This document shows, piece by piece, positions 36,059 through 45,723 of a stretch of DNA of 48,508 bases; position 1 is the stretch's first letter; each line of letters opens with the position of its first letter. The stretch spans positions 1 to 48,508 of the forward strand of contig CABYNZ010000008.1 in NCBI GenBank assembly GCA_902520485.1, in the 5' to 3' direction. The position numbers and the translations under genes were made by a program. A model generated the notes under the pieces. That model was given only the letters and a program-made list of their open reading frames with translations. It did no database searches and had not been told where the DNA came from. This DNA comes from an uncultured Prochlorococcus sp. (GTDB taxonomy: Bacteria; Cyanobacteriota; Cyanobacteriia; PCC-6307; Cyanobiaceae).

Positions 36059-36202
36059 ATGAAGTATCAAAAAGAGAAAAAAACATTTTTTCGGGAAAGA
36101 ATCCATTCTTTAAATATCTTTCTTTTTTTAGGATTTAATCTTTCACTTTTTTCTATCTTAGGTTTTATTTGGTTTAATTCTGCAATTGAAATAGTAGTTT
36201 AA
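36059..36202 (+). CDS. Tiny single-helix membrane protein (47 residues)
   Basis: The product starts with a basic, cytosolic-looking segment (MKYQKEKKTFFRERIHS). One hydrophobic helix follows (about 19-40, IFLFLGFNLSLFSILGFIWF), ending IEIVV. The positive-inside pattern fits a small inner- or thylakoid-membrane protein such as those bound to photosynthetic complexes, but I recognise no family. It begins 19 bp after the 59-residue gene. The 51 bp before rsmB contain only AT-rich DNA. Confidence 0.45.
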   Translation: MKYQKEKKTFFRERIHSLNIFLFLGFNLSLFSILGFIWFNSAIEIVV

Positions 36203-36253
36203 ATTTTTGAATTTTTTGTATATTAAAGTTATCTTTAAAAAATTATTTATATT

Positions 36254-37570
36254 TTGAGTATAGGATATTTACAAAGAAAGGCAGCTTGGGAAATTTTATT
36301 AAAAGTTAGTTCTGGTGATTTTTCTGATCATGCTCTTGAAAAGGTTTTAAAAAATTATCAATTTAATCCTCTTGATATAGCTTTTATTACAGAATTATCT
36401 TTTGGATGCATAAGGTATAGAAAATTTCTTGATCTTTGGACGGATCATACATCAAAAATTACTCATAAAAAGCAGCCTCCAAAGTTAAGATGGCTTCTAC
36501 ATATAGGTTTGTATCAACTATTGAAAATGGATAAAATCCCATTTCCTGCTGCTATTTCTACCACTGTAGAAGTAGCTAAAAAAACAGATTTAAATGGTTT
36601 AGCTGGAACTGTAAATGCGATATTGAGAAATGCATCAAGAAAATTAGAACAAAAAATCTTTCCAGAATTATCTTCTGATAGAAAAGAAAGAATTTCATAT
36701 CTTGAATCATTTCCATTATGGCTTGTGAAGGATCTTTATAAATGGGTCGGTAATAGCGAGGGTGAAAATATCATTAAGGCATTTAATAAAAAACCATCAA
36801 TTGATTTGAGAATTAACCAATTAAAAACTAATTTAGATAACTTTTTGAAAGTACTTCATGATAATAAAATTGATGCTGAAATTATTAATGATTTACATAA
36901 TGGAATTACTTTAAAATCTAATCCAAGATCCATAAAAAATTTACCAGGATATAGTGATGGACTTTGGACAATTCAAGATAGATCTTCTCAGTGGATAGCA
37001 CCTCTCTTAAATCCAAAAGAAGGCGAAAAAATTTTAGATGCTTGTGCAGCTCCAGGAAGTAAGTCTACCCACCTTGCAGAATTAACAAATGATAGTGCTG
37101 AAATCATTGCCGTAGATAGATCAGCAAAAAGATTGAAAATACTGCAATCAAATTTAGAAAGGTTAAATTTGAAATCTGTTAATACCCTTAAGGCTGATGC
37201 TACGAGTTTGATTGAATTAAATCCTAAGTTTATATCTTATTTTGATAAAATTTTATTAGATGCTCCATGTTCGGGCATTGGAACTCTTTCCAGGAATCCA
37301 GATTCTAGATGGTCTTTAAGTAAAGAAAAAATAAAATCTTTAACTTTATTACAGGAAAAACTTTTGGAGAGTATTTTCCCTCTTTTGAAAAAAGATGGCA
37401 CTTTAGTTTATTCAACTTGCACTATTTGTCCTGATGAAAATAATCTATTAATTGAACGATTTATTGAAAAAAACAAAACTTTAAAATTGGTTAGCCAAAA
37501 GCAAATTTTACCTAGCTTGGATTATCCTGGTGATGGATTTTATTCTGCAATAATTTCTTATAAATCTTAA
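36254..37570 (+). CDS. rsmB: 16S rRNA m5C methyltransferase RsmB
   Basis: RsmB methylates C967 of 16S rRNA with SAM. The 438-residue protein has an N-terminal NusB-like helical domain (about 1-140). The catalytic domain contains LDACAAPGSKSTHLAEL (about 261-277), the cysteine in DAPCSGIGTLSRNPDSRW (Cys339) and the nucleophile in YSTCTICPDEN (Cys389). The start is TTG. It begins 51 bp after the tiny membrane-protein gene and converges with the PBP gene, leaving a 9-bp gap. Confidence 0.93.
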   Translation: MSIGYLQRKAAWEILLKVSSGDFSDHALEKVLKNYQFNPLDIAFITELSFGCIRYRKFLDLWTDHTSKITHKKQPPKLRWLLHIGLYQLLKMDKIPFPAAISTTVEVAKKTDLNGLAGTVNAILRNASRKLEQKIFPELSSDRKERISYLESFPLWLVKDLYKWVGNSEGENIIKAFNKKPSIDLRINQLKTNLDNFLKVLHDNKIDAEIINDLHNGITLKSNPRSIKNLPGYSDGLWTIQDRSSQWIAPLLNPKEGEKILDACAAPGSKSTHLAELTNDSAEIIAVDRSAKRLKILQSNLERLNLKSVNTLKADATSLIELNPKFISYFDKILLDAPCSGIGTLSRNPDSRWSLSKEKIKSLTLLQEKLLESIFPLLKKDGTLVYSTCTICPDENNLLIERFIEKNKTLKLVSQKQILPSLDYPGDGFYSAIISYKS

Positions 37571-37579
37571 AAATAAAAT

Positions 37580-39358
37580 TTATTTTTTTATTGGAATTTT
37601 ATAAATTTCAGATATGAACTTCTTCCATAAATAAGCTGCATTCCCACTAGATAATTCAGATTCCTTATTATTGTCATAACCTATCCAGATCCCTGTTGTA
37701 AGGTTATCAATGGAACCAATAAACCAGAGATCTTTATTTCCATCAGATGTTCCTGTTTTCCCATAAATTTTCTTTCCTTTTATAGAGGCTGCTTTTGAAG
37801 TGCCTTCTTTCACAGATTTTTCAAGAAGTTTATTTATTTGCTTGTTTATTTTTAAATCTAATATTTTCTTGGAAATAGATTTATTTTCCCAAATAGTTTG
37901 TTTTTTAAATGATTCTATTTTTTCTATGATTTCAGGGCTTTGAATCTTCCCATTATTGTTTATTGCAGAATATGCATTTGTGATGTTTAAAAGATTATCT
38001 CCGTAGGCGCCAATAGCTAATGATGGGAATTCTTTAAACTCTTGCTCGTAACCTAGTCCAAATGAATTCGCTAAATTAATAATATTTTTTAAGCCGATTT
38101 TTTTTGTTATTGATATTGGCACAATATTTGATGAACTTTTAAATGATTCAATCAAAGATATTGAACCTCTATAGTCTTCTGAAAAATTTTTTGGGCAATA
38201 ATTTTCCCAGCATATTGGTAAGTCTTCAAATTTATCGCTTAATTTTATTCCTTCTATTAATGCAGCAGCATAAGGGATTATTTTAAAAGTGGAACCTAAA
38301 GGTCTTACAGATGAAATCACTCTATTGTATTCATTAATTGATGGGTTTTTGCTGGTTATCATTGTCCTGATTAGTCCTGTGTTTGATTCGATAGATAACA
38401 GACCAAATTCAAGTTCTTTAGGCCCAGCGTATCTTGATATTTTTTGACCTTTTTCTTGCCAATCTTTGTTGATAGAAGATTTAATTCTTAAAAACTTATA
38501 ATCATTTTTACTTTCAATTTTTTTATCTGTTTCCTGAAGAATAAAGTTTATTAGTAATTTATCATCTAAAAAATTATCAGCTGTTTGATAATTTAACTTT
38601 ATTTTTTCTTTAATAGCCTTATGCTTATTTGCAAGAGAAATATATCCATCAACATACATTGATTCAAGAACTTTATTTCTATTTTTAATAGCTAGTTCTA
38701 AATTTTGATAAGGTGAATAAATTGATGGAGCTGGAGCTAATCCTGCAATTAATGCTATCTCTGATAATGTCAATTCTTCAATAAATTTTCCAAAATAAAT
38801 TTGGGCAGCCTCGTCTACCCCGTATGCTCCTGATCCTAGATAAATATTATTTAAATATAATTTTAAAATTTGATTTTTGTCATATCTAAATTCAAGTATG
38901 AGTGATATAAATATTTCTTTGATTTTTCTTTGAAAACTTAAATCATTATTTAGAAAAAGTAATCTAGCAACTTGTTGTGTAATCGTACTTCCTCCCTCTT
39001 TAACATAACCACTTCTAATATTTTGAATAAGGGCACGTGAAATACTTTTTAAATCTATTCCATTATGTTTAAAAAATCTTTTATCCTCAGAAGATATAAA
39101 AGAATGTTTAAGAAAAAATGGAATTTTATGATAACTATTATCTATTTCAAATTTGCGGCTTAATTTGCTTAGTATTTTATTATCAGAAGATGATATTACA
39201 TAAGAATATTTGTTTTCCCGAGATTTTTTATTTTTAGAAACATCAAATTTTAAGGTACTAAATATTAGACTAAAAAAATAAAAAGATATTCCAGAAAAAA
39301 TTAATATTGGAATTATTAAAACAAAAGATTTGAATTTAATCTTTTGCACCTTAAGCAA
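37580..39358 (-). CDS. Class A penicillin-binding protein (PBP1-type)
   Basis: A bifunctional peptidoglycan synthase of 592 residues. The signal-anchor helix is at about 12-35. The GT51 transglycosylase domain has SSEDKRFFKHNGID (89-102, catalytic Glu91) and EGGSTITQQVARLL (121-134). The transpeptidase has the SxxK serine Ser356 in PLGSTFKI, SSN at 409-411 and KTGTS at 534-538. Its TTG start overlaps the end of chlG by 8 bp, so the two are probably co-transcribed. It likely acts in cell-wall growth; redundancy with other PBPs cannot be judged here. Confidence 0.9.
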   Translation of the reverse strand: MLKVQKIKFKSFVLIIPILIFSGISFYFFSLIFSTLKFDVSKNKKSRENKYSYVISSSDNKILSKLSRKFEIDNSYHKIPFFLKHSFISSEDKRFFKHNGIDLKSISRALIQNIRSGYVKEGGSTITQQVARLLFLNNDLSFQRKIKEIFISLILEFRYDKNQILKLYLNNIYLGSGAYGVDEAAQIYFGKFIEELTLSEIALIAGLAPAPSIYSPYQNLELAIKNRNKVLESMYVDGYISLANKHKAIKEKIKLNYQTADNFLDDKLLINFILQETDKKIESKNDYKFLRIKSSINKDWQEKGQKISRYAGPKELEFGLLSIESNTGLIRTMITSKNPSINEYNRVISSVRPLGSTFKIIPYAAALIEGIKLSDKFEDLPICWENYCPKNFSEDYRGSISLIESFKSSSNIVPISITKKIGLKNIINLANSFGLGYEQEFKEFPSLAIGAYGDNLLNITNAYSAINNNGKIQSPEIIEKIESFKKQTIWENKSISKKILDLKINKQINKLLEKSVKEGTSKAASIKGKKIYGKTGTSDGNKDLWFIGSIDNLTTGIWIGYDNNKESELSSGNAAYLWKKFISEIYKIPIKK

Positions 39359-40298
39359 CTAAAAAACTATGTCCTATCGCTAAAGCTGTAACTAACATTC
39401 CAGTTATAAGGAACGGTTGGGCACTCGCTTGATATTTGACATCAAACTTTAGAGGATCTCTTAGTAACCACATATCTTGAAATGTAATTTGTGGAATTAC
39501 CAATAAAACCAAAATTACAGAGGCTAAATGTTGACCAATAATGACTAATACTACAACCATTGCTAATTGAAAAATATCAATCAGTCCGGCACTTATTCTA
39601 CTTGCATTTTTAATTCCAAATACTACTGGTAGAGAATTCAAGCCTAGCTTTGAGTCTCCTTCAACACTTTTGAAATCATTAATAACAGCAATTCCAAGTC
39701 CTGAGAGGCTATAAGCAAGTGTTAGTATCGCCGTCACGATTGTTAATTTCCCAAACAAGGCTTGCCCTGCCCACCAAGGTAAAGCTATATAAGATGCTCC
39801 TAAGGCATAATTTCCAAGCCAACCATTCTGTTTTAATTTGAGTGGTGGTGCAGAATATATATAACTAACAAAGGAACCTCCTAATGCCAAAAGTAAGACG
39901 GAGGGGAAGCTGTGATTAGCATATAAATCTAATAGAAAAGCAACTATTAAACCCGCTATAAGTAATACCCAGATTTGTATTTTTACGTCTTTAATTGAAA
40001 TTTTCCCAGAAGGAATTGGTCTATTTGGTTCATTAATTGCATCAATTTCTTTATCAAAAAAATCATTTATAGTTTGAGTATAACCAGCCAGAAGCGGTCC
40101 ACTCATCAACATACATGCTAATGAAGCTAGAACATTACTAAATGTCCATTCAAAATTCCCACTTGCAGCTGCTCCACAAATAACTCCCCATATCAAAGGG
40201 ATCCACGTTATGGGTTTCATTAACTGTATACGGAGTTTCCATATACTTGATGTCTCAGAGGCACCCTTAATTCCTAATAGTTGTTTTGGATCATTCAC
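39351..40298 (-). CDS. chlG: Chlorophyll synthase ChlG
   Basis: ChlG esterifies (divinyl) chlorophyllide with phytyl or geranylgeranyl diphosphate in the thylakoid membrane. The 315-residue UbiA-family protein has the first Asp-rich motif in DFFDKEIDAINEPNRPIPSG (about 79-98), a second in NDFKSVEGDSKLGLNSLP (about 206-223), and YSAPPLKLKQNGW between. About eight hydrophobic helices are visible. The start is GTG. The gene overlaps the PBP by 8 bp and follows a PetP-like gene by 8 bp. Confidence 0.95.
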   Translation of the reverse strand: MNDPKQLLGIKGASETSSIWKLRIQLMKPITWIPLIWGVICGAAASGNFEWTFSNVLASLACMLMSGPLLAGYTQTINDFFDKEIDAINEPNRPIPSGKISIKDVKIQIWVLLIAGLIVAFLLDLYANHSFPSVLLLALGGSFVSYIYSAPPLKLKQNGWLGNYALGASYIALPWWAGQALFGKLTIVTAILTLAYSLSGLGIAVINDFKSVEGDSKLGLNSLPVVFGIKNASRISAGLIDIFQLAMVVVLVIIGQHLASVILVLLVIPQITFQDMWLLRDPLKFDVKYQASAQPFLITGMLVTALAIGHSFLVA

Positions 40299-40306
40299 TT
40301 TAATCT

Positions 40307-40531
40307 TTAACCTTTCTCAATTTCTTCTGGGAAAAACCAATTTTGCTCACCATTCTGAAATTTTGCGGTGATTCCAATACTTCTGCCGTCTGTCATTTTA
40401 TAGCCTGTTATTACGGCTTTAGGATTCGCGGATATTTGATCGATTAATTTAGCTGGTAGTCTATCTTTTACTTTGTTAATGTTAATTTTGATTTTACTAC
40501 CGATTTTGGGTAATAATTTTGTTTCAGCCAT
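40307..40531 (-). CDS. DUF2862 / PetP-like SH3-fold protein
   Basis: A 74-residue protein with an SH3-like layout: KIGSKIKININKVKDRLPAK (about 9-28), ITGYKMTDGRSIGITAKF (about 41-58) and NWFFPEEIE at the end. It resembles the DUF2862 family, to which I believe the cytochrome b6f regulatory subunit PetP (Ssr2998 type) belongs. A role near b6f is thus a reasonable guess but not proven here. It lies 8 bp upstream of chlG and diverges from hisF across 59 bp. Confidence 0.65.
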   Translation of the reverse strand: MAETKLLPKIGSKIKININKVKDRLPAKLIDQISANPKAVITGYKMTDGRSIGITAKFQNGEQNWFFPEEIEKG

Positions 40532-40590
40532 AAGAGGTAAAATGGAAGCTATTATGCAAGATTAACAGCATTTGGACAATTTTTACTAAA

Positions 40591-41361
40591 ATGGTAGCTC
40601 TTCGTTTAATTCCTTGTTTAGATGTCGCCCACGGCAGAGTAGTTAAAGGTGTAAATTTTGTTAACTTGAGAGACTCAGGCGATCCTGTTGAATTGGCTTG
40701 TAGGTATTCTGAAGAGGGCGCAGATGAATTAGTATTTTTAGATATTAGAGCCAGTGTAGAAAATAGAAATACATTAGTTGACCTTGTGTCTAGGACCGCA
40801 AAATCAGTAAAAATCCCATTTACAGTAGGTGGAGGAATAGATTCTGTTTCTTCAATTAATGATCTTTTAAGAGCTGGAGCGGACAAAGTGAGTTTGAATT
40901 CTTCTGCTGTTAGGAATCCAGATTTAATTTCTAAAAGTTCTAGAGAATTTGGTAATCAATGTATCGTGATAGCAATTGATGCTAAAAGAAAAGTAAACAA
41001 GACTAATGAATGGGAGGTATATGTAAAAGGAGGTAGAGAAAATACTGGAATAGATGTATTAAGTTGGGCAAAGAAAGTTGAGGAGTTAGGCGCAGGGGAA
41101 ATTTTGCTTACTTCAATGGATGGTGATGGTACGCAGACTGGATATGATTTACATCTGACTGAATCTGTTACCAATATTGTTAATATTCCAGTTATTGCTT
41201 CTGGAGGAGCAGGTTGTTTAGAAGATATCTATGATGTTTTCAATGAAGGCAGGGCATCTGCCGCACTTTTAGCATCATTACTTCATGATAAGAAACTTTC
41301 TTTAAGAGAAATAAAGACTTTCCTCCTCGAAAAAAAACTTCCAATTAGACCATATGAATAA
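40591..41361 (+). CDS. hisF: Imidazole glycerol phosphate synthase cyclase subunit
   Basis: HisF uses ammonia from HisH to convert PRFAR to imidazole glycerol phosphate and AICAR. The 256-residue barrel has the catalytic Asp11 in [13 protein letters not shown] and Asp130 in [17 protein letters not shown] (78-85), [19 protein letters not shown] (about 171-183) and ASGGAG phosphate loops are also intact. Length and start are typical. menG follows after 45 bp. Confidence 0.97.
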   Translation: MVALRLIPCLDVAHGRVVKGVNFVNLRDSGDPVELACRYSEEGADELVFLDIRASVENRNTLVDLVSRTAKSVKIPFTVGGGIDSVSSINDLLRAGADKVSLNSSAVRNPDLISKSSREFGNQCIVIAIDAKRKVNKTNEWEVYVKGGRENTGIDVLSWAKKVEELGAGEILLTSMDGDGTQTGYDLHLTESVTNIVNIPVIASGGAGCLEDIYDVFNEGRASAALLASLLHDKKLSLREIKTFLLEKKLPIRPYE

Positions 41362-41406
41362 AAAATTTAATTTAATACCAAAAAGAAATAAGTTAAAAAT
41401 TTAAAA

Positions 41407-42108
41407 ATGAAATTCACAAAAACTATCGAAGTCAAAAATATATTTAATAAAATTTCTTATAAATATGACTTTTTAAATAATCTATTAAGTTTTGGGCTGC
41501 ACAGATTATGGAAAAGGAAATTAGTTAATTTATTGGAACCTTTAAATGGTGAAGACTGGGCAGATTTATGCTGTGGAACCGGAGATTTAGCATTCTTAAT
41601 TTCTGAGAGAGTTAGTCCAAGGGGTTCAATTACTGGGATTGATAGTGCAGAGGAAATCTTAAATATTGCAAAAAAAAAATCAAAGCTTAAAAAAAATAAA
41701 TTTATTAAGTGGGAAATTAAAGATGTATTAGAAATTAATGATTATTCAAAAAATTTTGATGGGATTTGCATGTCATATGGACTTAGAAACTTGAATAATG
41801 TTGAAGGAGGAATAAAAAAAGTTTTTGATCTTTTGAAGGATAAGGGAAGGGCAGGATTTTTGGATTTTAATCACTCAACAAGAAATTCTTTATCCAATAT
41901 TTTTCAGAAAATTTATTTGAGATTAATTGTAGTAACCATTTCCCGGCTTTTTAATTTAGGTCCAGAGTACGCATATATCGAAAAAAGTATTAGTAATTTT
42001 CCTAAGAAAAATGTGCTTATAAATATTGCCAAGGAAGTTGGATTTAAAAAAGCTGAATATAGGACTATTTTAGGGGGGCAAATGGGAATACTAATTTTAA
42101 CTAAATAA
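41407..42108 (+). CDS. menG: Quinone methyltransferase MenG/UbiE type
   Basis: A 233-residue class I methyltransferase. YDFLNNLLSFGLHRLWKRK (20-38) is the UbiE/MenG N-terminal motif, DLCCGTGDL (53-61) the SAM loop, and YGLRNLNNVEGGIKKVFDLL (about 124-143) the C-terminal family signature. In cyanobacteria this protein methylates demethylphylloquinone (vitamin K1, photosystem I cofactor). UbiE-type activity on other quinones cannot be excluded. Confidence 0.9.
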   Translation: MKFTKTIEVKNIFNKISYKYDFLNNLLSFGLHRLWKRKLVNLLEPLNGEDWADLCCGTGDLAFLISERVSPRGSITGIDSAEEILNIAKKKSKLKKNKFIKWEIKDVLEINDYSKNFDGICMSYGLRNLNNVEGGIKKVFDLLKDKGRAGFLDFNHSTRNSLSNIFQKIYLRLIVVTISRLFNLGPEYAYIEKSISNFPKKNVLINIAKEVGFKKAEYRTILGGQMGILILTK

Positions 42109-42113
42109 AGAAT

Positions 42114-42602
42114 TTAGTTTTTAATTTTTTTTCTCCAACAAAAAGAACACTTTCCCCATCTTTTGATTTCGCCCTCAGGAGTAGGGGAATTACAAAGAGT
42201 ACAATTAAGCATATTATTTTGATTGATCCTGCTTGGATGCTTTGTCCAGACTATCTTTGCATTAGTAGCTTTGATATTTTTATTTTTAATTTCATAATTT
42301 TGTATTATTTTTATTTCATTCAAAGTTATTCCAATTTTCTCGATTCTCTCTTTTAATTTATGCTTGTTATAAATTAAGGCTTGGCGCCACTGTGGATGAT
42401 TTACTGCAATAGTAAGTATTTTTTTTTCAATATTTAATGGTTTACATTCTTGAAAAAGTTCTAAGCCGATTAAGTTCTTCCAGTTTTCGTTTATTTTAGT
42501 GAGTTTATCCAAGTCTCCGCAGGATTTTTTGAAATTATCAAGACAATTTTTTAATGGATGTGGATTCCTTCTATTCACTATTGGCAAATACTTTTTGTTC
42601 AA
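42114..42602 (-). CDS. DUF721 (DciA-like) protein with a C-terminal zinc ribbon
   Basis: The 162-residue protein joins a DUF721 domain (about 20-100, with WKNLIGLELFQECKPLNIEK and LTIAVNHPQWRQALIYNK) to a zinc ribbon. The ribbon, after about 130, contains CTLCNSPTPEG and CSFCWRKK (two CxxC pairs). In other bacteria DciA loads the replicative helicase DnaB, in place of DnaC; in cyanobacteria the family is also present. The extra ribbon is characteristic of picocyanobacterial members as I recall. It starts with TTG and converges on menG, leaving a 5-bp gap. Confidence 0.7.
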   Translation of the reverse strand: MNKKYLPIVNRRNPHPLKNCLDNFKKSCGDLDKLTKINENWKNLIGLELFQECKPLNIEKKILTIAVNHPQWRQALIYNKHKLKERIEKIGITLNEIKIIQNYEIKNKNIKATNAKIVWTKHPSRINQNNMLNCTLCNSPTPEGEIKRWGKCSFCWRKKIKN

Positions 42603-42677
42603 TTTGTAATTTTCACTTATTAAGACTAAAGTTAATCTAATCTTTTAAAAGATGCTCGTTGTTTTAATAAAGAATTT

Positions 42678-43427
42678 GTGAAAGTTATTGGACCTGCAGC
42701 TAAGACAGTTTTTTATTTAAAAAAAATTCAGGGTCAATATCCAACCTGGACACTTCATTTCAAAATAAAATGTAAAAGTACTGAAAATGAGCTAACAAAC
42801 TTGCTTGAATATTCTGAAATAAAGAAAAACCAGCCAGTAGCGATAATCGCAAGAGAGCAGTTCTCAGGGGTCGGCCAAAACTCAAAAACTTGGGTTTCTC
42901 CAAAAGGTGGGATTTGGTTAAGTGCAGCTTACCCAATATTTTCAAAAGAATTTGCATTTCAAAGATTTAATTTATCTTTAGGTATTAAGTTATGTGAAAT
43001 GCTTAGGCAAGAGAATATAAATGTTTGTTTGAAATGGCCAAATGATATTTTTTTTGGTTCAAAAAAGTTGATTGGATTTTTACCAAGGGTAATAACAAGA
43101 GGCAAAGAAATTATCTATGTAAGAATAGGACTTGGCATGAATGTTTTAAATTACACTCCATTAGAAGGTATTTCACTATCAAAAGTACTTCAAACTAAAA
43201 ATATTAATCATCATTATTGGACAGCCAAAGTTCTTAAAGCTTTTAATGATGCAATTGAATGTAATAAGAAAAAAGAATATGTGATTAAATCTGCAAATAA
43301 GTTTCTTTCTAAAAGTTTTTTACCTAGTGGTTATTGTCCTCATTCATGGAAAATTAAAGATATTGATTCGAATGGGAATTTAAGAATTGAAAATGAAACT
43401 CAACTGAAGGTAATTAGAAGATTTTGA
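42678..43427 (+). CDS. birA: Biotin--protein ligase (BirA, class I)
   Basis: BirA attaches biotin to acetyl-CoA carboxylase carrier protein. The 249-residue enzyme lacks the N-terminal DNA-binding domain, so it is not a repressor. LKWPNDIFFGSKKLIGFLPR (118-137) includes the biotin-site lysine (Lys130), and GLGMNVLN the C-terminal core. The adenylate-binding GRGRxGR loop reads SGVGQNSKTW (63-72), with Val, Gln, Asn and Lys at its arginine positions, including Gln67 for E. coli Arg118. The start is GTG. It is convergent with the ABC ATPase, leaving 2 bp. Confidence 0.85.
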   Translation: MKVIGPAAKTVFYLKKIQGQYPTWTLHFKIKCKSTENELTNLLEYSEIKKNQPVAIIAREQFSGVGQNSKTWVSPKGGIWLSAAYPIFSKEFAFQRFNLSLGIKLCEMLRQENINVCLKWPNDIFFGSKKLIGFLPRVITRGKEIIYVRIGLGMNVLNYTPLEGISLSKVLQTKNINHHYWTAKVLKAFNDAIECNKKKEYVIKSANKFLSKSFLPSGYCPHSWKIKDIDSNGNLRIENETQLKVIRRF

Positions 43428-43429
43428 AT

Positions 43430-44116
43430 TTAATTAACTTTTAATTCAACTATTCTTCCATCCTTAAATCTGGCAATTTTTTTTGCGCGATTTGCAACTT
43501 CATCTTCATGAGTAACTAAAACTATAGTTATTCCAGATTCATGCAGTTTGTCAAAAAGATCTAATACATCTCCAGTAGTTTTTGAATCTAGTGCTCCAGT
43601 AGGTTCGTCTGCTAACAAAATTGCTGGATTATTGATAATAGCCCTCGCTATAGCAACTCGTTGTTGTTGACCTCCGGATAGTTGGTTTGGGCGATTATTC
43701 ATTCTTTCTGAAAGGCCAACTTTTTTTAAGGCATTCTTACCTCGCTCTAATCTTTGCTCAGGCTCAATACCAGCATAAATCATTGGCAAAGTTACATTTT
43801 CCAGTGCAGTTGCGTCCGAAAGAAGATGAAATTGTTGAAAAACGAAGCCTAATTTTTGGTTGCGTATTTCCGCGAGCTCATCATCAGATAAATTCTCAAC
43901 AGGAATACCATTTAATTTATAAATACCTTCAGATGGTCTATCTAGACATCCAATAATATTCATAGCGGTACTTTTGCCTGAGCCACTTGCTCCCATTACA
44001 GCTAAATAATCACCTTTATAGATTTCTAAGTTTATGCTGTCTAAGGCTTTAACAGTTAGATCTTCTTTCCCATATGTTTTAGATATATTTTCTAAAATCG
44101 CGACTTTCTTAGACAT
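43430..44116 (-). CDS. ABC transporter ATPase (DevA/LolD/MacB type)
   Basis: A 228-residue ATPase. Walker A GASGSGKST (42-50), Q-loop FVFQQFHLL, signature LSGGQ (146-150), Walker B ILLADEP (166-172) and the H-loop VTHEDE are intact. The subgroup motif and GDYLAVMGASGSGKSTAMN point to the MacB/LolD/DevA family, which drives lipoprotein or glycolipid export. No permease is adjacent. The gene is immediately downstream of ndhB (16 bp) on the same strand. Confidence 0.85.
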   Translation of the reverse strand: MSKKVAILENISKTYGKEDLTVKALDSINLEIYKGDYLAVMGASGSGKSTAMNIIGCLDRPSEGIYKLNGIPVENLSDDELAEIRNQKLGFVFQQFHLLSDATALENVTLPMIYAGIEPEQRLERGKNALKKVGLSERMNNRPNQLSGGQQQRVAIARAIINNPAILLADEPTGALDSKTTGDVLDLFDKLHESGITIVLVTHEDEVANRAKKIARFKDGRIVELKVN

Positions 44117-44132
44117 TTATTGAAGAATTCTT

Positions 44133-45653
44133 CTATGAAATATTATTTGCTGTAGCAATAATATCTTGTAAGAAAGGAGTTTCTGAAACCGCTGTATTAG
44201 CTAATTTAAAAAGAGGATTAGATAGGATTCCTCCAAGAGCAGTTACTGCGACACAGGTATAAAGTGCAATTCTCAAGGGAGGTAATCCTACAATTCCCCA
44301 ATTAATTTCAGGATATGATTTGACTATTTCAGAAGCTTCCTGTGGTTCTTTAACTACCATCATTTTTATCACTGAAATGTAGTAATAAATAGATATAACA
44401 GAAGTTACTAATCCAACTATTACTAATAGATATTGATGATTTGCCCAACCTGCAAAGAACAAGTATATCTTTCCAAAAAATCCTAACATTGGAGGTAAAC
44501 CTCCAAGAGATAGAAGACAAAGGCTTAAGCCTAATGTAATGAGAGGATCTTTTTGGTAAAGTCCAGAGTAATCAAGAATTCTGTCAGAACCAGTTCTTAG
44601 TGAGAAAAGTATTACACAAGAAAATGCACCCAAATTCATAAACAAATATGCAGCCAAATATAGAACAGCTGCTGATAAACCATCTTGTGTGCCAGATACT
44701 ATTCCAATCATTACAAACCCGGCTTGTCCAATAGAGCTGTAAGCTAGCATCCTTTTCATTGAGGTTTGAGCTAGAGCTACAACATTTCCTAGAGCCATGC
44801 TTAATATGGCCAAAATGGTAAATAAAAGTTTCCATTCTTCGTCAAAAGAAGAGAAAGTTGTGCTCAATATTCTTATTGCAAATGCAAAGCCGGCTGTTTT
44901 TGAACCAACAGATAAAAAAGCTACTACAGGCGTAGGTGAACCCTCATATACATCAGGAGTCCATTGATGAAAGGGAACAGCAGCAATTTTAAATGCAACT
45001 GTTGATAAGACAAATACAAGAGCTAGTGAAGTAATGAAGGATGGCTTATTGATAATCTCTAAGCCTATTGTCGCTAAGTTTGTTGAACCACTTAATCCAT
45101 AAAGAAAAGAGGATCCATACAAATAAACAGCAGCAGCAGCTGATCCAACAAGAAGGTATTTTAAGGCCGCTTCTGAACTTCTTGGATCTCTCTTGAGGTA
45201 ACCTGAAAGTAAGTAACTTGCTACAGATAAAGTTTCCAGAGATATAAATACACTAATAAGGTCAGTAGATCCACACAAAAGCATTGCCCCAAGGGTGGCT
45301 GAAAGAACTATTGCAGCAAACTCGCCAATAGGGCTACCGCTTTGTTCTGTATACCGCCAACTTATAAGTAAAGAAACTAAGGTTGATAAAGATATTATTG
45401 CTCTAAATGCGATTGCTAAATTATCTGAATTAAAGGACCCAAGGAATGCGCTTTCTACCGGATTACTCCATTGCAATGCCAAACTAACAACAGAGCTTCC
45501 AATTGATAAATAGCAAATTATTGGTGCCCATTTTGAGGCAGTTTTTTCTCCAGCTAAATCTACAAGAAGTGTTCCAATAATACCTAGTAAAATAAAAGCC
45601 TCTGGAATAATGGCTTGGGCATTTAAATTAATTGTAAAGATTTCGTTAGGCAC
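44133..45653 (-). CDS. ndhB: NAD(P)H dehydrogenase-like complex subunit NdhB
   Basis: NdhB is a 14-helix antiporter-like subunit of thylakoid NDH-1, used in cyclic electron flow and respiration. The 506-residue protein has STLGAML-like [20 protein letters not shown] (about 117-136), [20 protein letters not shown] (about 138-157), [16 protein letters not shown] and [20 protein letters not shown] (about 216-235), all diagnostic. The start is GTG. topA diverges across 175 bp, where ATTGTA (45684-45689; TACAAT on the minus strand) could be its -10. Confidence 0.96.
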   Translation of the reverse strand: MPNEIFTINLNAQAIIPEAFILLGIIGTLLVDLAGEKTASKWAPIICYLSIGSSVVSLALQWSNPVESAFLGSFNSDNLAIAFRAIISLSTLVSLLISWRYTEQSGSPIGEFAAIVLSATLGAMLLCGSTDLISVFISLETLSVASYLLSGYLKRDPRSSEAALKYLLVGSAAAAVYLYGSSFLYGLSGSTNLATIGLEIINKPSFITSLALVFVLSTVAFKIAAVPFHQWTPDVYEGSPTPVVAFLSVGSKTAGFAFAIRILSTTFSSFDEEWKLLFTILAILSMALGNVVALAQTSMKRMLAYSSIGQAGFVMIGIVSGTQDGLSAAVLYLAAYLFMNLGAFSCVILFSLRTGSDRILDYSGLYQKDPLITLGLSLCLLSLGGLPPMLGFFGKIYLFFAGWANHQYLLVIVGLVTSVISIYYYISVIKMMVVKEPQEASEIVKSYPEINWGIVGLPPLRIALYTCVAVTALGGILSNPLFKLANTAVSETPFLQDIIATANNIS

Positions 45654-45717
45654 TTTATTAAATTGGATTAAATTAGATGTTTGATTGTAAGGGTCTAAGA
45701 GTTAATCTTAACTTGAT

Positions 45718-45723
45718 TATAAT
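45718..45723 (+). promoter_or_regulatory. TATAAT box in the ndhB-topA divergent region
   Basis: A consensus TATAAT sits 105 bp upstream of the topA start, within 175 bp of gene-free DNA. No matching -35 is seen. A GTTAA-TC-TTAAC inverted repeat lies just left (45701-45712). The rest of the gap is AT-rich with no other recognisable element. Confidence 0.35.
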
